Source: Micromonospora sp. KC723
GTDB taxonomy: Bacteria > Actinomycetota > Actinomycetes > Mycobacteriales > Micromonosporaceae
NCBI RefSeq assembly: GCF_004348595.1
Contig: NZ_SMKD01000037.1
Coordinates: 1 to 43,860 of the forward strand
Reading direction: 5' to 3'
DNA: 43,860 nucleotides
The notes under the pieces were generated by a model. The model was not told the origin of the DNA. It worked only from the letters and a program-made list of their open reading frames with translations, and did no database searches. The position numbers and the translations under genes were made by a program. Of the stretch, positions 31,490-39,463 are shown piece after piece. Positions within the stretch are counted from its first letter, which is position 1, and every line of letters starts with the position of its first letter.

Positions 31490-31558
31490 TGCCGCTGGTC
31501 ACCATCCGCCCCAGGTTAGCCGGTCCTGGACACCGCATCGATCGGGGAGTATGGCCAC

Positions 31559-32170
31559 ATGCGGATCCGACCCGTCGGCCGGCACGCCCTGCTGCTGGAC
31601 TGCGCCGACCCCGGCCAGGTGGAGGCCTGGCGCGCCGAGCTGTGGCGCCGCCGGGAGGCCGGTGAACTGCACGCCGTGGAGATCGTCCCAGCCGCCGCGA
31701 CAGTGCTCCTCGACGGCGTACCCGACACGGACGCCACCGCCGCCCGGATCGCCGGATGGACACCGCGTCCGGCCCCCACCACGGCCGCCGTCCGCACCGT
31801 CGAGGTGCCCGTGGTGTACGACGGGGAGGATCTGCCCCGCGTCGCCGCCCACTGGGCGGTGGACGTGCCGGAGGTCGTCGCCCGGCTGACGGACACCGCC
31901 TTCCGGGTGGCGTTCTGCGGCTTCGCGCCCGGGTTCGCGTACCTCACCGGCCTGCCGCAGCAGTGGTCGGTGCCCCGGCTGCCCAGCCCCCGCCCCCGGG
32001 TGCCCGCCGGGTCCGTGGCGCTCGCCGGGCCGTACGCCGGGATCTACCCCACCGCCTCACCCGGCGGTTGGCTGCTCGTCGGCCGCACCGGACTGACCCT
32101 GTTCGACGTCGCCGCCGACCCGCCCGCCACGCTCACCCCCGGCACCCGCGTCCGGTTGGTGCCGGCATGA
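31559..32170 (+). CDS. pxpB: 5-oxoprolinase subunit PxpB (KipI-like)
   Basis: This 203-aa protein shows the conserved carboxyltransferase-domain 1 motifs: RVAFCGFAPGFAYLTGLP, PRVPAGSVALAGPYAGIYPTASPGGW and LLVGRT. With PxpC and PxpA it forms the prokaryotic ATP-dependent 5-oxoprolinase that opens pyroglutamate to glutamate, a damage-repair function. ATG 31559 has no RBS; a -10-like GAGTAT (31547-31552) lies 6 nt upstream, so it may be leaderless. The stop overlaps the pxpC start (ATGA). Confidence 0.94.
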   Translation: MRIRPVGRHALLLDCADPGQVEAWRAELWRRREAGELHAVEIVPAAATVLLDGVPDTDATAARIAGWTPRPAPTTAAVRTVEVPVVYDGEDLPRVAAHWAVDVPEVVARLTDTAFRVAFCGFAPGFAYLTGLPQQWSVPRLPSPRPRVPAGSVALAGPYAGIYPTASPGGWLLVGRTGLTLFDVAADPPATLTPGTRVRLVPA

Positions 32171-33015
32171 TCGAGGTGCTCCGGGCCGGTTCGGCCACCA
32201 CCGTCCAGGACCTCGGCCGACCCGGGTACGCGCACCTCGGCGTACCCCGGTCGGGAGCCTTGGACCCGTCGGCGCTGGCGCTGGCGAACCGGCTGGTCGG
32301 CAACCCGCCCACCGCCGCCGGGCTGGAGATCACCCTCGGCGGTGCGGAACTGCGGTTCACCCGGGCCGCCACCGTCGCACTCACCGGAGCGGACACCGAG
32401 GTGCGGATCGACCGGCGACCGGGTGACGTCGGCCGGCCGCTGTCGGTGCCGGCCGGAGCGGTGCTGCGGATCGGCCCGCCCCGCACCGGGTTGCGCGACT
32501 GGCTCGCGGTCGGCGGCGGGATCGCCGTCACGCCGGTGCTCGGCAGTCGCGCCACCGACACCCTCTCCGGCCTCGGCCCGCCTCCGGTACGCGACGGCGA
32601 CCGCCTCCCGATCGGCCCGTGGCCCGGCCATCCCCCACCGGTGGACCACACCGTCGTTCCGGCGGTGCCCGCGGAACTACGGCTGACCCTGCGCCCCGGG
32701 CCACGCGCCGACTGGTTCACCGCCGACGCCCTCGACCGGCTGCTGCACACGCCGTACACGGTCAGCCCGGTGGGGAACCGGGTCGGCGCCCGCCTGGCCG
32801 GCGCGCCGCTGCCCCGCGCGGTCGCCGGGGAACTGCCCAGCGAGGGTGTCGTGCTCGGCGCGGTGCAGGTGCCCGCCGACGGCCAACCGCTGATCTTCCT
32901 GGCCGACCACCCCACCACCGGTGGCTACCCCGTCATCGGGGTGGTGGACGACGTGACAGGGCTGGCCCAGGCCCGGCCAGGCACTACGGTGACGTTCCAT
33001 GGACCTCAACGCTGA
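32167..33015 (+). CDS. pxpC: 5-oxoprolinase subunit PxpC (biotin-dependent carboxyltransferase-like)
   Basis: This 282-aa protein has carboxyltransferase-domain 2 features: VQDLGRPGYAHLGVPRSGALD, RDWLAVGGGIAVTPVLGSRATDT, NRVGARLAG, PSEGVVLGAVQVPADGQPLIFLADHPTTGGYPVIGVV. It is the partner of PxpB in the 5-oxoprolinase complex; despite the family name, biotin is not involved. ATG 32167 overlaps the pxpB stop; the in-frame region upstream is antisense-like. It overlaps pxpA by 17 bp, so the three subunits are translationally coupled. Confidence 0.94.
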   Translation: MIEVLRAGSATTVQDLGRPGYAHLGVPRSGALDPSALALANRLVGNPPTAAGLEITLGGAELRFTRAATVALTGADTEVRIDRRPGDVGRPLSVPAGAVLRIGPPRTGLRDWLAVGGGIAVTPVLGSRATDTLSGLGPPPVRDGDRLPIGPWPGHPPPVDHTVVPAVPAELRLTLRPGPRADWFTADALDRLLHTPYTVSPVGNRVGARLAGAPLPRAVAGELPSEGVVLGAVQVPADGQPLIFLADHPTTGGYPVIGVVDDVTGLAQARPGTTVTFHGPQR

Positions 33016-33748
33016 CCTCGGCGAGGGATTCGGCATCTGGCGACTCGGCGACGACGAGGCGCTGCTGGACCTGGTCACCTCCGCCAACGTCGCCTGCGGC
33101 TTCCACGGCGGCGACCCGTCCACCATGCACCGGGTGTGCGCCGCCGCCGCCGAACGCGGCGTCGCGGTCGGCGCCCAGGTCGGGTACCGCGACCTCGCCG
33201 GCTTCGGCCGTCGCCGCATCGAGTACGCCTTCGCCGACCTGCGCGACGAGGTGACCTACCAGCTCGGGGCCCTCGACGCGTTCTGCCGGTTGTTCCGTAC
33301 CCGGGTCCGCTACCTGAAGCCGCACGGCGCGCTCTACCACGCCGCCGCCGTGGACGAATCCCAGGCCGCCGCCCTCGTCGCCGCCGTCAGCGGATACGAC
33401 CACGAACTGCCGATCCTCTGCGCGCCCGGCTCGACCCTCGCCCAACTCGCCGCCGGGGCCGGCCTGCCGGTGGTCGCGGAGGGCTTCGCCGACCGCAACT
33501 ACCTGCCCAACGGCGCGCTGGTGCCCCGCACCGCGCCCGGCGCGCTGGTCACCGACCCGGAGCAGGTGGCCGCCCGGGCCGTCCGGATGGCCACCGAGCA
33601 CACCATCGTCGCGGTCGACGGCAGCGTGATCCCCTGCCAGGTCGCCTCGATCTGCCTGCACGGCGACAGCCCGGGCGCGGTAGCCGCGGCGGCGCTGGTG
33701 CGCGGCGCGCTGGTCGACGCCGGGGTGACCCCGAAACCGTTCGCCTGA
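32999..33748 (+). CDS. pxpA: 5-oxoprolinase subunit PxpA (LamB/YcsF family)
   Basis: This 249-aa protein begins MDLNADLGEGFGIW, the family signature, followed by SANVACGFHGGDPSTM, GAQVGYRDLAGFGRR, VRYLKPHGALYH and CLHGDSP. PxpA is the third subunit of prokaryotic 5-oxoprolinase, with metal-binding acidic and His residues in the TIM-like barrel. The start lies inside pxpC. The order B-C-A with overlaps ensures 1:1:1 synthesis. A hairpin terminator shared with the convergent gene follows. Confidence 0.95.
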   Translation: MDLNADLGEGFGIWRLGDDEALLDLVTSANVACGFHGGDPSTMHRVCAAAAERGVAVGAQVGYRDLAGFGRRRIEYAFADLRDEVTYQLGALDAFCRLFRTRVRYLKPHGALYHAAAVDESQAAALVAAVSGYDHELPILCAPGSTLAQLAAGAGLPVVAEGFADRNYLPNGALVPRTAPGALVTDPEQVAARAVRMATEHTIVAVDGSVIPCQVASICLHGDSPGAVAAAALVRGALVDAGVTPKPFA

Positions 33749-33766
33749 CCGGACGTCCGGGTGATG

Positions 33767-33805
33767 CCCCACCGGCCGGCCGTCGCCGCCCCGGCCGGTG
33801 CGGGG
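33767..33805. terminator. Bidirectional terminator after pxpA
   Basis: CCCC-ACCGGCCGG (33767-33779) pairs with CCGGCCGGT-GCGGGG (33791-33805) with a 2-nt bulge. It abuts the stop codon of the convergent thioredoxin-NHL gene. Confidence 0.65.
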
Positions 33806-35638
33806 TCAGACGTCCATGCCGCGCAGCACCAGGGGCACCCGCGCCGCGCCGCCCTCGACCACCCGCACCGGTACGCCCCAGTCCTGCCGGGTCAGGTGAC
33901 AGGCGGCGTGCTCGACGTCCACGTCGCAGGTGGCCGCCTGGGCGGTCACCTGGAGCACACCCTGCGCCACCGCGCCGTTGACCACCAACCGGCGGGACAG
34001 GTCGGTGCTCGTCCCGGCCCCCTCCAGCAGCAGGTCCGGCGGGGACGCCGAGACCACCAGCCGGGTCGACGGGCCGTACGTGTCGTCCAGCTTCTGCCCG
34101 GGCGCGGGCGTGAACACCACATCGAGGACGACCTCACCGGCCGCCACGTCGGTCGGCCGGCGTTCCAGCCGGTGCCGGGGACCGTCCACCGTGTTCGCCC
34201 CGGCCGCGGAGAGCGCCCCCGGGGCCAGCCGGGTCAGCCGGTGCGCGGCCGACTCGACCACCAGTACGCCGCCCTCGGCGGTCAGCACCAGGTCGCTCGG
34301 CTCGGCCAGCCCGTCGGCCACCGTGGTGACCTGACCGGTCGCCGGGTCGAAGCGGCGTACCGCGCCGTTGTAGGTGTCCGCGACCAGCACCGAGTCGTCC
34401 GGCAGCGCGAGCACCCCGAGCGGGTGCTGGAGCAGCGCCCGGCCCGCCGGACCGTCGACGTGGCCGAAGTCGAACAGCCCCTGCCCCACCGCCGTGCCCA
34501 TCACCCCGTTCTGTACGTACCGCAGTGCGCTGGTCTCGCTGTCGGCGATCCACAGCCGGCTGCCGTCGGCCGAGACCGACAGCCCCGAGGGCTGCGCCAG
34601 CCACGCCTCGGTTAGCGGACCGTCCCGCAGCGCCTCCACCGTGGTGCCGGCGTACACGCCGGCGGTGCGCTTCACCGGATCGAACCACCAGAGCTGGTGG
34701 ATCCCGGCCATCGCGACCACCACCCGGTCGTCGTACCAGGCCAGGTCCCAGGGGGAGGAGAGGTCGACGGAGAGCGCGTCGTGGGAGTGGTCGTCGACCG
34801 TGCCGCGCCACTGCCGGCCGGTACCGGCGACGGTCACCACCTCGCCGGTCGCCAGCCGTAGGCCGCGCAGCAGGTGGTTGACGGTGTCCGCGACGAGCAG
34901 GTCGTACCCGGCGATCTCGGCGGTGTGCGCCGGGAGCAGGCAGATTCCCTGCGGCTCGGCGAAGGACGCGGTACCGGCCGGCCCGTCGGCGCGGCCCCGG
35001 GCGCCGGAGCCGATCCGTCGCAGCACCTGCTCGCCGTCGGGGGCCAACTCCACCAGCGAGTGCCGGGCCGAGTCGGAGACCAGCAGGTTGCCGCCGTCGA
35101 GCACCACCGCCTTGCCGGGGAACCGCAGTGTCGTCTCCGGCTCCGCCGGCGGCACGTACGGGCCGTCGCCGCGGTGCAGGGTGCCCTTCACCTCGTGGGT
35201 GGCGATCAGGTCGTCGATCAGCCGGGCCAGGCCCTCGGCGTGCCCCTCGCCGGCCATGGTGGCCACCACGTACCCCTCCGGGTCGACCACCGCGAGAGTC
35301 GGCCAGGCCTTCGCCGCGTACTGCTGCCACATGTCCAGCTCGGGGTCGTCCAGCACGGGGTGGTGCACCCCGTACCGCTCGACGGCGGCGGCCAGCGCGG
35401 CGGCGTCCTTCTCGTGCTCGAACTTCGGCGAGTGCACGCCGATCACGACGAGCACGTCGGCGTACTTCTCCTCCAGCGGGCGCAACTCGTCGAGCACGTG
35501 CAGGCAGTTGATGCAGCAGAAGGTCCAGAAGTCGAGAATCGCTATCCGTCCCCGCAGGTCGGCCAGTTGGAGGGATCTCCCGCCAGTGTTCAGCCAGGCC
35601 CGGCCGCGCAGTTCTGGTGCCCGTACTCGTGCGCTCAT
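33806..35638 (-). CDS. Thioredoxin-like/NHL-repeat protein (NHLRC2-like)
   Basis: This 610-aa protein has a thioredoxin-like domain at about residues 5-150, with [26 protein letters not shown] and a CCINC motif (Cys42-I-N-Cys45 in the redox position). Several NHL beta-propeller repeats (about 185-480) with [30 protein letters not shown] and [15 protein letters not shown] follow, then a C-terminal beta domain. The architecture equals animal NHLRC2. No signal peptide or transmembrane helix is evident, so it is probably cytosolic. ATG 35638 is supported by a -10-like CACGAT (35650-35645, minus strand) 6 nt upstream; the in-frame N-terminal extension of 23 residues is Arg/Pro-rich and unlikely. 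Substrate unknown. Confidence 0.9.
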   Translation of the reverse strand: MSARVRAPELRGRAWLNTGGRSLQLADLRGRIAILDFWTFCCINCLHVLDELRPLEEKYADVLVVIGVHSPKFEHEKDAAALAAAVERYGVHHPVLDDPELDMWQQYAAKAWPTLAVVDPEGYVVATMAGEGHAEGLARLIDDLIATHEVKGTLHRGDGPYVPPAEPETTLRFPGKAVVLDGGNLLVSDSARHSLVELAPDGEQVLRRIGSGARGRADGPAGTASFAEPQGICLLPAHTAEIAGYDLLVADTVNHLLRGLRLATGEVVTVAGTGRQWRGTVDDHSHDALSVDLSSPWDLAWYDDRVVVAMAGIHQLWWFDPVKRTAGVYAGTTVEALRDGPLTEAWLAQPSGLSVSADGSRLWIADSETSALRYVQNGVMGTAVGQGLFDFGHVDGPAGRALLQHPLGVLALPDDSVLVADTYNGAVRRFDPATGQVTTVADGLAEPSDLVLTAEGGVLVVESAAHRLTRLAPGALSAAGANTVDGPRHRLERRPTDVAAGEVVLDVVFTPAPGQKLDDTYGPSTRLVVSASPPDLLLEGAGTSTDLSRRLVVNGAVAQGVLQVTAQAATCDVDVEHAACHLTRQDWGVPVRVVEGGAARVPLVLRGMDV

Positions 35639-35770
35639 GACCCCATCGTGCCGCATCAGTGGTTCCCCGTCGCCGCGACCGGGCGGACGCAGCGGTGTGC
35701 GCGCCATCGCCGCACAGGCGACTTCCGAAGCTCACCACGGCACCCCGGTCCTGACTCCTCGCAGAAACGT

Positions 35771-35803
35771 CGGCGGGGCCACGGATCATCCGTGGCCCCG
35801 CCG
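35771..35803 (-). terminator. 16-bp perfect terminator of the 979-aa protein gene
   Basis: CGGCGGGGCCACGGAT (35771-35786), C, ATCCGTGGCCCCGCCG (35788-35803), 14 nt after the stop on the minus strand. Confidence 0.8.
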
Positions 35804-35817
35804 TTCGTCGCGTGGTG

Positions 35818-38757
35818 TCAGGAGGCCTTCTTGAGGCAGAGCACCGGGTTCGTCGCGTTGCCCTTCAGCACCACGTGCGGCTGGGTCGGGTCGGTGCACT
35901 TGTCCTTGTTGTCGACCCTCGACACCACGGTGAACGCGTCCGGTTCGCCGCAGTTCGCCGCCGTCGCGCCGCTGCCCGACCTCTTCACGCAGGAACCGAC
36001 GGCCGGGTTGAAGCCGACCGGCTTGGCGCCGTTCCCGCCGATCTTGCCGAGCAGCATGAGCAGACCCAGCGGCACCGCCAGGATCAGTATTGCCGCGATC
36101 AGCACGATGGCCAGCACCCTGCCGTTGCGGACTTTCGGCGCCGGCTGCTCCGCCTTGGGCTCCGCCTCCGGCTTGAAGGCGTTGAAGCGCCCCTGATCCG
36201 GCTCCGGGTCCTGCGGCCAACCGCCCGGGCCGGACTGGCCAGCCGGCGGGAAGGGCTGCTGCCCCGCTGGCGGGAACTGCTGGCCGGCGGGCGGGAACGG
36301 CGACTGGCCGGCCTGGGGGAACTGCTGGGTCGCCGGGGCGAACGGCGACGGCGCGCCGCCGTGCGCCGGATCGTGCGCGGGGTGGCCGTACCCGGGCACC
36401 GGCGCCGGACCTGTGACGGCCGGGTCGGACGGTGCGCCGAACGGCTCCACCGGGCGCTCACCCGGACCGTGCGGCCGGGTTCCGTTCATCGGCCGGGTGT
36501 TGCTGCTCGGGTCCGGGAACGCCGGGATGGCGCCCGGGAACGCTGGCGGCGCGGCCGGGGAGGTGGGCGGGGCCGACGAGGGCGCCTCACCGCCGAAGGC
36601 GTACGGGCCGCCCGGCCGCTCCGGCTCGTCGAAGTGCGACTGGCCGTCGAAGCGCGTCCGGTCCTGGTCGTCGAAGCGCGGCTCGGGCGCGGGCTGGTGG
36701 CCGCCGGGCTCCTCCGCCTGTGCGTCGGTGTGCTCTGGGCGGGTCGGCCGGCCGTACACCCTGGGCTGCGGGGCGGCGGTGCCACTCGCGGGCAGGGCCT
36801 GGTCGGTCGGGGGCACCACCCGGCTGGCCATCGGCACCGAGGCGCTCGCCGACGCGCGACCGACGGCGCCGCCGTCCGCGCCGTCGGCTGCCGGTACGGC
36901 GGCCCGCCCGGCCCCCTCGGCCTCCGGAGAGGTCCGCGGGGCGGGCACCGCCGGACCGGCCGGTGACTGCGGGGGGTCCGCTGCCCAGCCGCCGGAGGAG
37001 GCCGGTGACTGCGGAGGGTTCACTGCCCAGCCGCCAGGGGAGCCCTCCCGTCCGGGCATCCCGAAGGACGGCTGCTCGGCAGGGCCACCGAACGGGGTCG
37101 GCGGCACGTAGTCGGCGGGCGGCGCGGCGGCCAGGCTCGCCCCGGGAACCCGCTGCTCCTGCGGGGGCAGCGGCACCTTGTTCGCCGGCGAGATGCCGGG
37201 CGCCGGGCCCGGCTGGTAGATCGGGCCACTGTCGGCGCGCTGCGGCTCCCAGGCATCCTCGGCCGGCGGCTGCGCGGCCCCCGCCTCGGCGCGGCCCCAC
37301 GCCTCGCCCGGGGCCCACGGGTCGGCGTCCGGCACCACCGGCAGGTCGGCGCCCCAGGCGGGCGGGCCGTCCGGAGCCGCCATCGAGGCGGTCGCCCGGG
37401 CGGGCTGTTCCGGCGGCGTCCAGCCACCCGGCTGCGGCCGGTCGTCCTGCTGCGGCACGGAGGGAGCACCCCATGAGCCGGTACGCGCCGGCTCGTCCGG
37501 CGTGGGTCGGGCGTCCTGGGGCTGGTCATCCGGGCCGGGGACGGCAGCGGTGCCCCAGCTGTTGGCCTGCTGCTGCGCCTCACCCGCGTCCCAACGGGCC
37601 GGTGCCGGCTCCTCGGCCGGCGCCCACGGCTGCGGTGCCCGTTCGGCCTGCTGCGGCGTGCTGCTCCAGCTGTTGTTCGTGCCCTGGTCCTGCTGCGCCC
37701 CGGCGTTCCAGCCGCCGGAACGGGCCGGGTCGTCCTCGCCCCAGCCGGCGGCGGCCGGCGAATCGGCCTGTTGCGCCTGGGCCACGCCGCGGGTGCCGTT
37801 GTCGGCCTGGGCCCACGCGGGAGCGTCCTGTTGGGGCGGTACGGGCACTGAGGCCCGCCCGGTGGTCCGGGGAGCGTCTTCGGGAGTGGGAGGGGGGTTC
37901 CACTGTGCGGAGTCGCCCGCGTCGCTCTGCTGCGGGGCGTTCCAGCCACCGGAGTTGCTGACGTCGCTCTGCTGCGGGTCGTTCCAGCCACCGGAGTTGC
38001 TGACGTCGCTCTGCTGCGGCGGGTCGTTCCAGTCGGCGGGGCCGTTCTGCTCCCGGCCGCCGGCCTGCCAACCGCCGGAGTGGCCGGGATCGTCCTGGGT
38101 GGATGGCGCGGGCCAGCCGCCGGAGCGGGCCGGGTCGTCCTGCGGCGCGGCGGCGGGCCAGCCGTTGGTGGCCGGCTGCTGTGGGGCCGGCGCGGTGTTC
38201 CAGCCGGCCGAGCCGTTCGGATCGGCCTGCGCCGGCCAGCCGTCGTTCGGCTGCCCGGCGGGCTGCGGCACCCGGGCGGCGCCACGGGCGCCGCTCTCGG
38301 GCGGCGTCCACGCCGGGGCGGCCTGCTCGTGCTGTGCCCGCCCGACCGAAGCGGGTGTGGCCTGGCCGGCGGCGGGCGCGGCGGCCCAGGCGTTCTGCTG
38401 CTCGGCCTGGACGGCCCAGGCGGGCTGCGGTGCCGCGTTCGGGGCTGCCGGCTGCTCCGGTTGGGCCCCCCAGACGGGCTGCGGGCCGCCGTTCGGCGCC
38501 CAGCCGCCGGGCTGCCCGGGGTCGCCCGATGCCGGCACCGGGGCGGCCCAGGTCGGGGGCTGGTCCGGTGGGGCGGCCCAGGTCGGGGGCTGCTCCGGCC
38601 GACCGGTGGGTGGCGGTGGGGCCCAGCCCAGATCCGGTGCGGCGGGGTTGCCGTATGCCGGCTGTGCTTGTCGGTCGCCGTACGGCGCCGGTCCAGCGGC
38701 GCCCGGTGGCACCTCGTCCGGCTCCTGGCCGGGGCGGTGCTGGCCCTCGGACGTCAT
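35818..38757 (-). CDS. Large Pro/Trp/Asn/Gln-rich membrane protein with LppU/SCO3897-like C-terminal domain
   Basis: This 979-aa protein has about 870 residues of low-complexity cytoplasmic sequence rich in Pro, Ala, Gln, Gly, Trp and Asn with recurrent GGW, PQQ and PSF-type units. One transmembrane helix follows at about 880-903, then a compact extracytoplasmic domain of about 65 residues with four Cys (923, 936, 954 and 974), resembling LppU/SCO3897 domains (VGSCVKRSG, NCGEPDAFTVV, NPVLCLKKAS). ATG 38757 has GGAGGAGG upstream; in-frame sequence further upstream is Arg-rich and antisense-like. An internal 42-bp tandem repeat is present at 37921-38030. The function is unknown; Trp-rich disordered regions suggest multivalent binding, which is speculation. 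Confidence 0.8.
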   Translation of the reverse strand: MTSEGQHRPGQEPDEVPPGAAGPAPYGDRQAQPAYGNPAAPDLGWAPPPPTGRPEQPPTWAAPPDQPPTWAAPVPASGDPGQPGGWAPNGGPQPVWGAQPEQPAAPNAAPQPAWAVQAEQQNAWAAAPAAGQATPASVGRAQHEQAAPAWTPPESGARGAARVPQPAGQPNDGWPAQADPNGSAGWNTAPAPQQPATNGWPAAAPQDDPARSGGWPAPSTQDDPGHSGGWQAGGREQNGPADWNDPPQQSDVSNSGGWNDPQQSDVSNSGGWNAPQQSDAGDSAQWNPPPTPEDAPRTTGRASVPVPPQQDAPAWAQADNGTRGVAQAQQADSPAAAGWGEDDPARSGGWNAGAQQDQGTNNSWSSTPQQAERAPQPWAPAEEPAPARWDAGEAQQQANSWGTAAVPGPDDQPQDARPTPDEPARTGSWGAPSVPQQDDRPQPGGWTPPEQPARATASMAAPDGPPAWGADLPVVPDADPWAPGEAWGRAEAGAAQPPAEDAWEPQRADSGPIYQPGPAPGISPANKVPLPPQEQRVPGASLAAAPPADYVPPTPFGGPAEQPSFGMPGREGSPGGWAVNPPQSPASSGGWAADPPQSPAGPAVPAPRTSPEAEGAGRAAVPAADGADGGAVGRASASASVPMASRVVPPTDQALPASGTAAPQPRVYGRPTRPEHTDAQAEEPGGHQPAPEPRFDDQDRTRFDGQSHFDEPERPGGPYAFGGEAPSSAPPTSPAAPPAFPGAIPAFPDPSSNTRPMNGTRPHGPGERPVEPFGAPSDPAVTGPAPVPGYGHPAHDPAHGGAPSPFAPATQQFPQAGQSPFPPAGQQFPPAGQQPFPPAGQSGPGGWPQDPEPDQGRFNAFKPEAEPKAEQPAPKVRNGRVLAIVLIAAILILAVPLGLLMLLGKIGGNGAKPVGFNPAVGSCVKRSGSGATAANCGEPDAFTVVSRVDNKDKCTDPTQPHVVLKGNATNPVLCLKKAS
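37921..38030 (-). repeat. 42-bp tandem repeat (14-residue unit), about 2.6 copies
   Basis: GTCGCTCTGCTGCGG recurs at 37921, 37963 and 38005. Units 1 and 2 are almost identical and encode SNSGGWN-PQQSDV on the minus strand; unit 3 diverges after its first third. Near-identity of synonymous positions points to recent slippage. Confidence 0.8.
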
Positions 38758-39042
38758 GGGTGCGCCTCCTCCATCACATGTCGGCCCGCCGATGCCGTCC
38801 GGGTCCGGACGGCTGACTCGCCGGTGTCGCCGGCGGATCGGCCGTGCGGGCTCCCCGCACCGTATCCGGTGGCCGCGCGGAGCGCCCGGGGAGCACCGGC
38901 CGTCACCCACCGTCGCCGGACGATGGCGATCGGCTCTGCTCCGGATCCGTCTCGTCTGGGGGAGTCGGCGGGCGGCGACCGTGCCCCACCGTACCGGTCG
39001 TCCGGTCGAGGTGGAATCCCGGTCTCGGGGGCCTGGAACGCC
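38758..39042. other. Intergenic region upstream of the 979-aa protein gene
   Basis: About 285 bp. Only the ribosome-binding site GGAGGAGG next to 38757 is recognised. No gene or repeat is accepted; the plus-strand open frames here continue antisense to the large gene. Confidence 0.4.
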
Positions 39043-39073
39043 GACGACCCGCCCGGGGCCCGGGCGGGTCGTC
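39043..39073 (-). terminator. 15-bp perfect terminator of the 45-aa protein gene
   Basis: GACGACCCGCCCGGG (39043-39057), G, CCCGGGCGGGTCGTC (39059-39073), 34 nt after the stop on the minus strand. Confidence 0.8.
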
Positions 39074-39107
39074 GATCTGGAGGAGGTGAGGAAAGTCGGT
39101 GCCGGCG

Positions 39108-39245
39108 TCAGCTCATGTGACGCTGGGCGATCGCGAGGATCTCCTCGCGCACCGCGGGCGAGTTGGCGGAACGAAGCGCGTGCTCGATCGCGCGGGCGCG
39201 GCGGTGGGCGTCGCGGCGGGTTCGGATGCGCTCGATCATGCTCAT
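39108..39245 (-). CDS. Small basic helical protein, 45 aa
   Basis: MSMIERIRTRRDAHRRARAI, then EHALRSANSPAVREEILAIA and QRHMS. It is strongly amphipathic, with an Arg-rich first helix and an acidic second helix, and no membrane segment. GGAGGAGAG lies upstream of ATG 39245, and a dedicated perfect terminator follows. These signals, with the normal codon bias, show it is a real gene although very short. Similar small proteins occur in Streptomyces and Micromonospora and are annotated as hypothetical. A nucleic-acid-binding or toxin-like role cannot be decided from the sequence. Confidence 0.75.
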   Translation of the reverse strand: MSMIERIRTRRDAHRRARAIEHALRSANSPAVREEILAIAQRHMS

Positions 39246-39325
39246 GGTGACTCTCTCCTCCGGCTATTCGGTTGTCAGCCCCTGATGTCTCCATTGAAGC
39301 GCAGATTGCGGCCGACTTCCATCGA

Positions 39326-39348
39326 TTATTAGGTGAGCTGAGCCACCT
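39326..39348 (-). promoter_or_regulatory. Candidate promoter/operator of the 45-aa protein gene
   Basis: On the minus strand an AATAAT -10-like hexamer is preceded by the hairpin-forming AGGTG (39331-39335)/CACCT (39344-39348). This AT-rich stretch lies 80-100 bp before the start. Confidence 0.35.
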
Positions 39349-39405
39349 GATTAAGGATCGTAGGTTCGCGGGGCGGCTCACCAGAGGTTTCTTTCGGCAA
39401 ACGGT

Positions 39406-39449
39406 CACGGCCGGTGTGCCGGGCGTTCACCCTGCGCACACCGGCCGTG
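39406..39449 (-). terminator. 14-bp perfect terminator of the oxoacid dehydrogenase operon
   Basis: CACGGCCGGTGTGC (39406-39419) and GCACACCGGCCGTG (39436-39449), 14 nt after the E2 stop on the minus strand. Confidence 0.8.
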
Positions 39450-39463
39450 GCCGTGGTGAACCG

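Noticed and set aside
37921..38030. CRISPR-like array
   Set aside because: The repeats are directly tandem without spacers and lie in frame inside a coding region.
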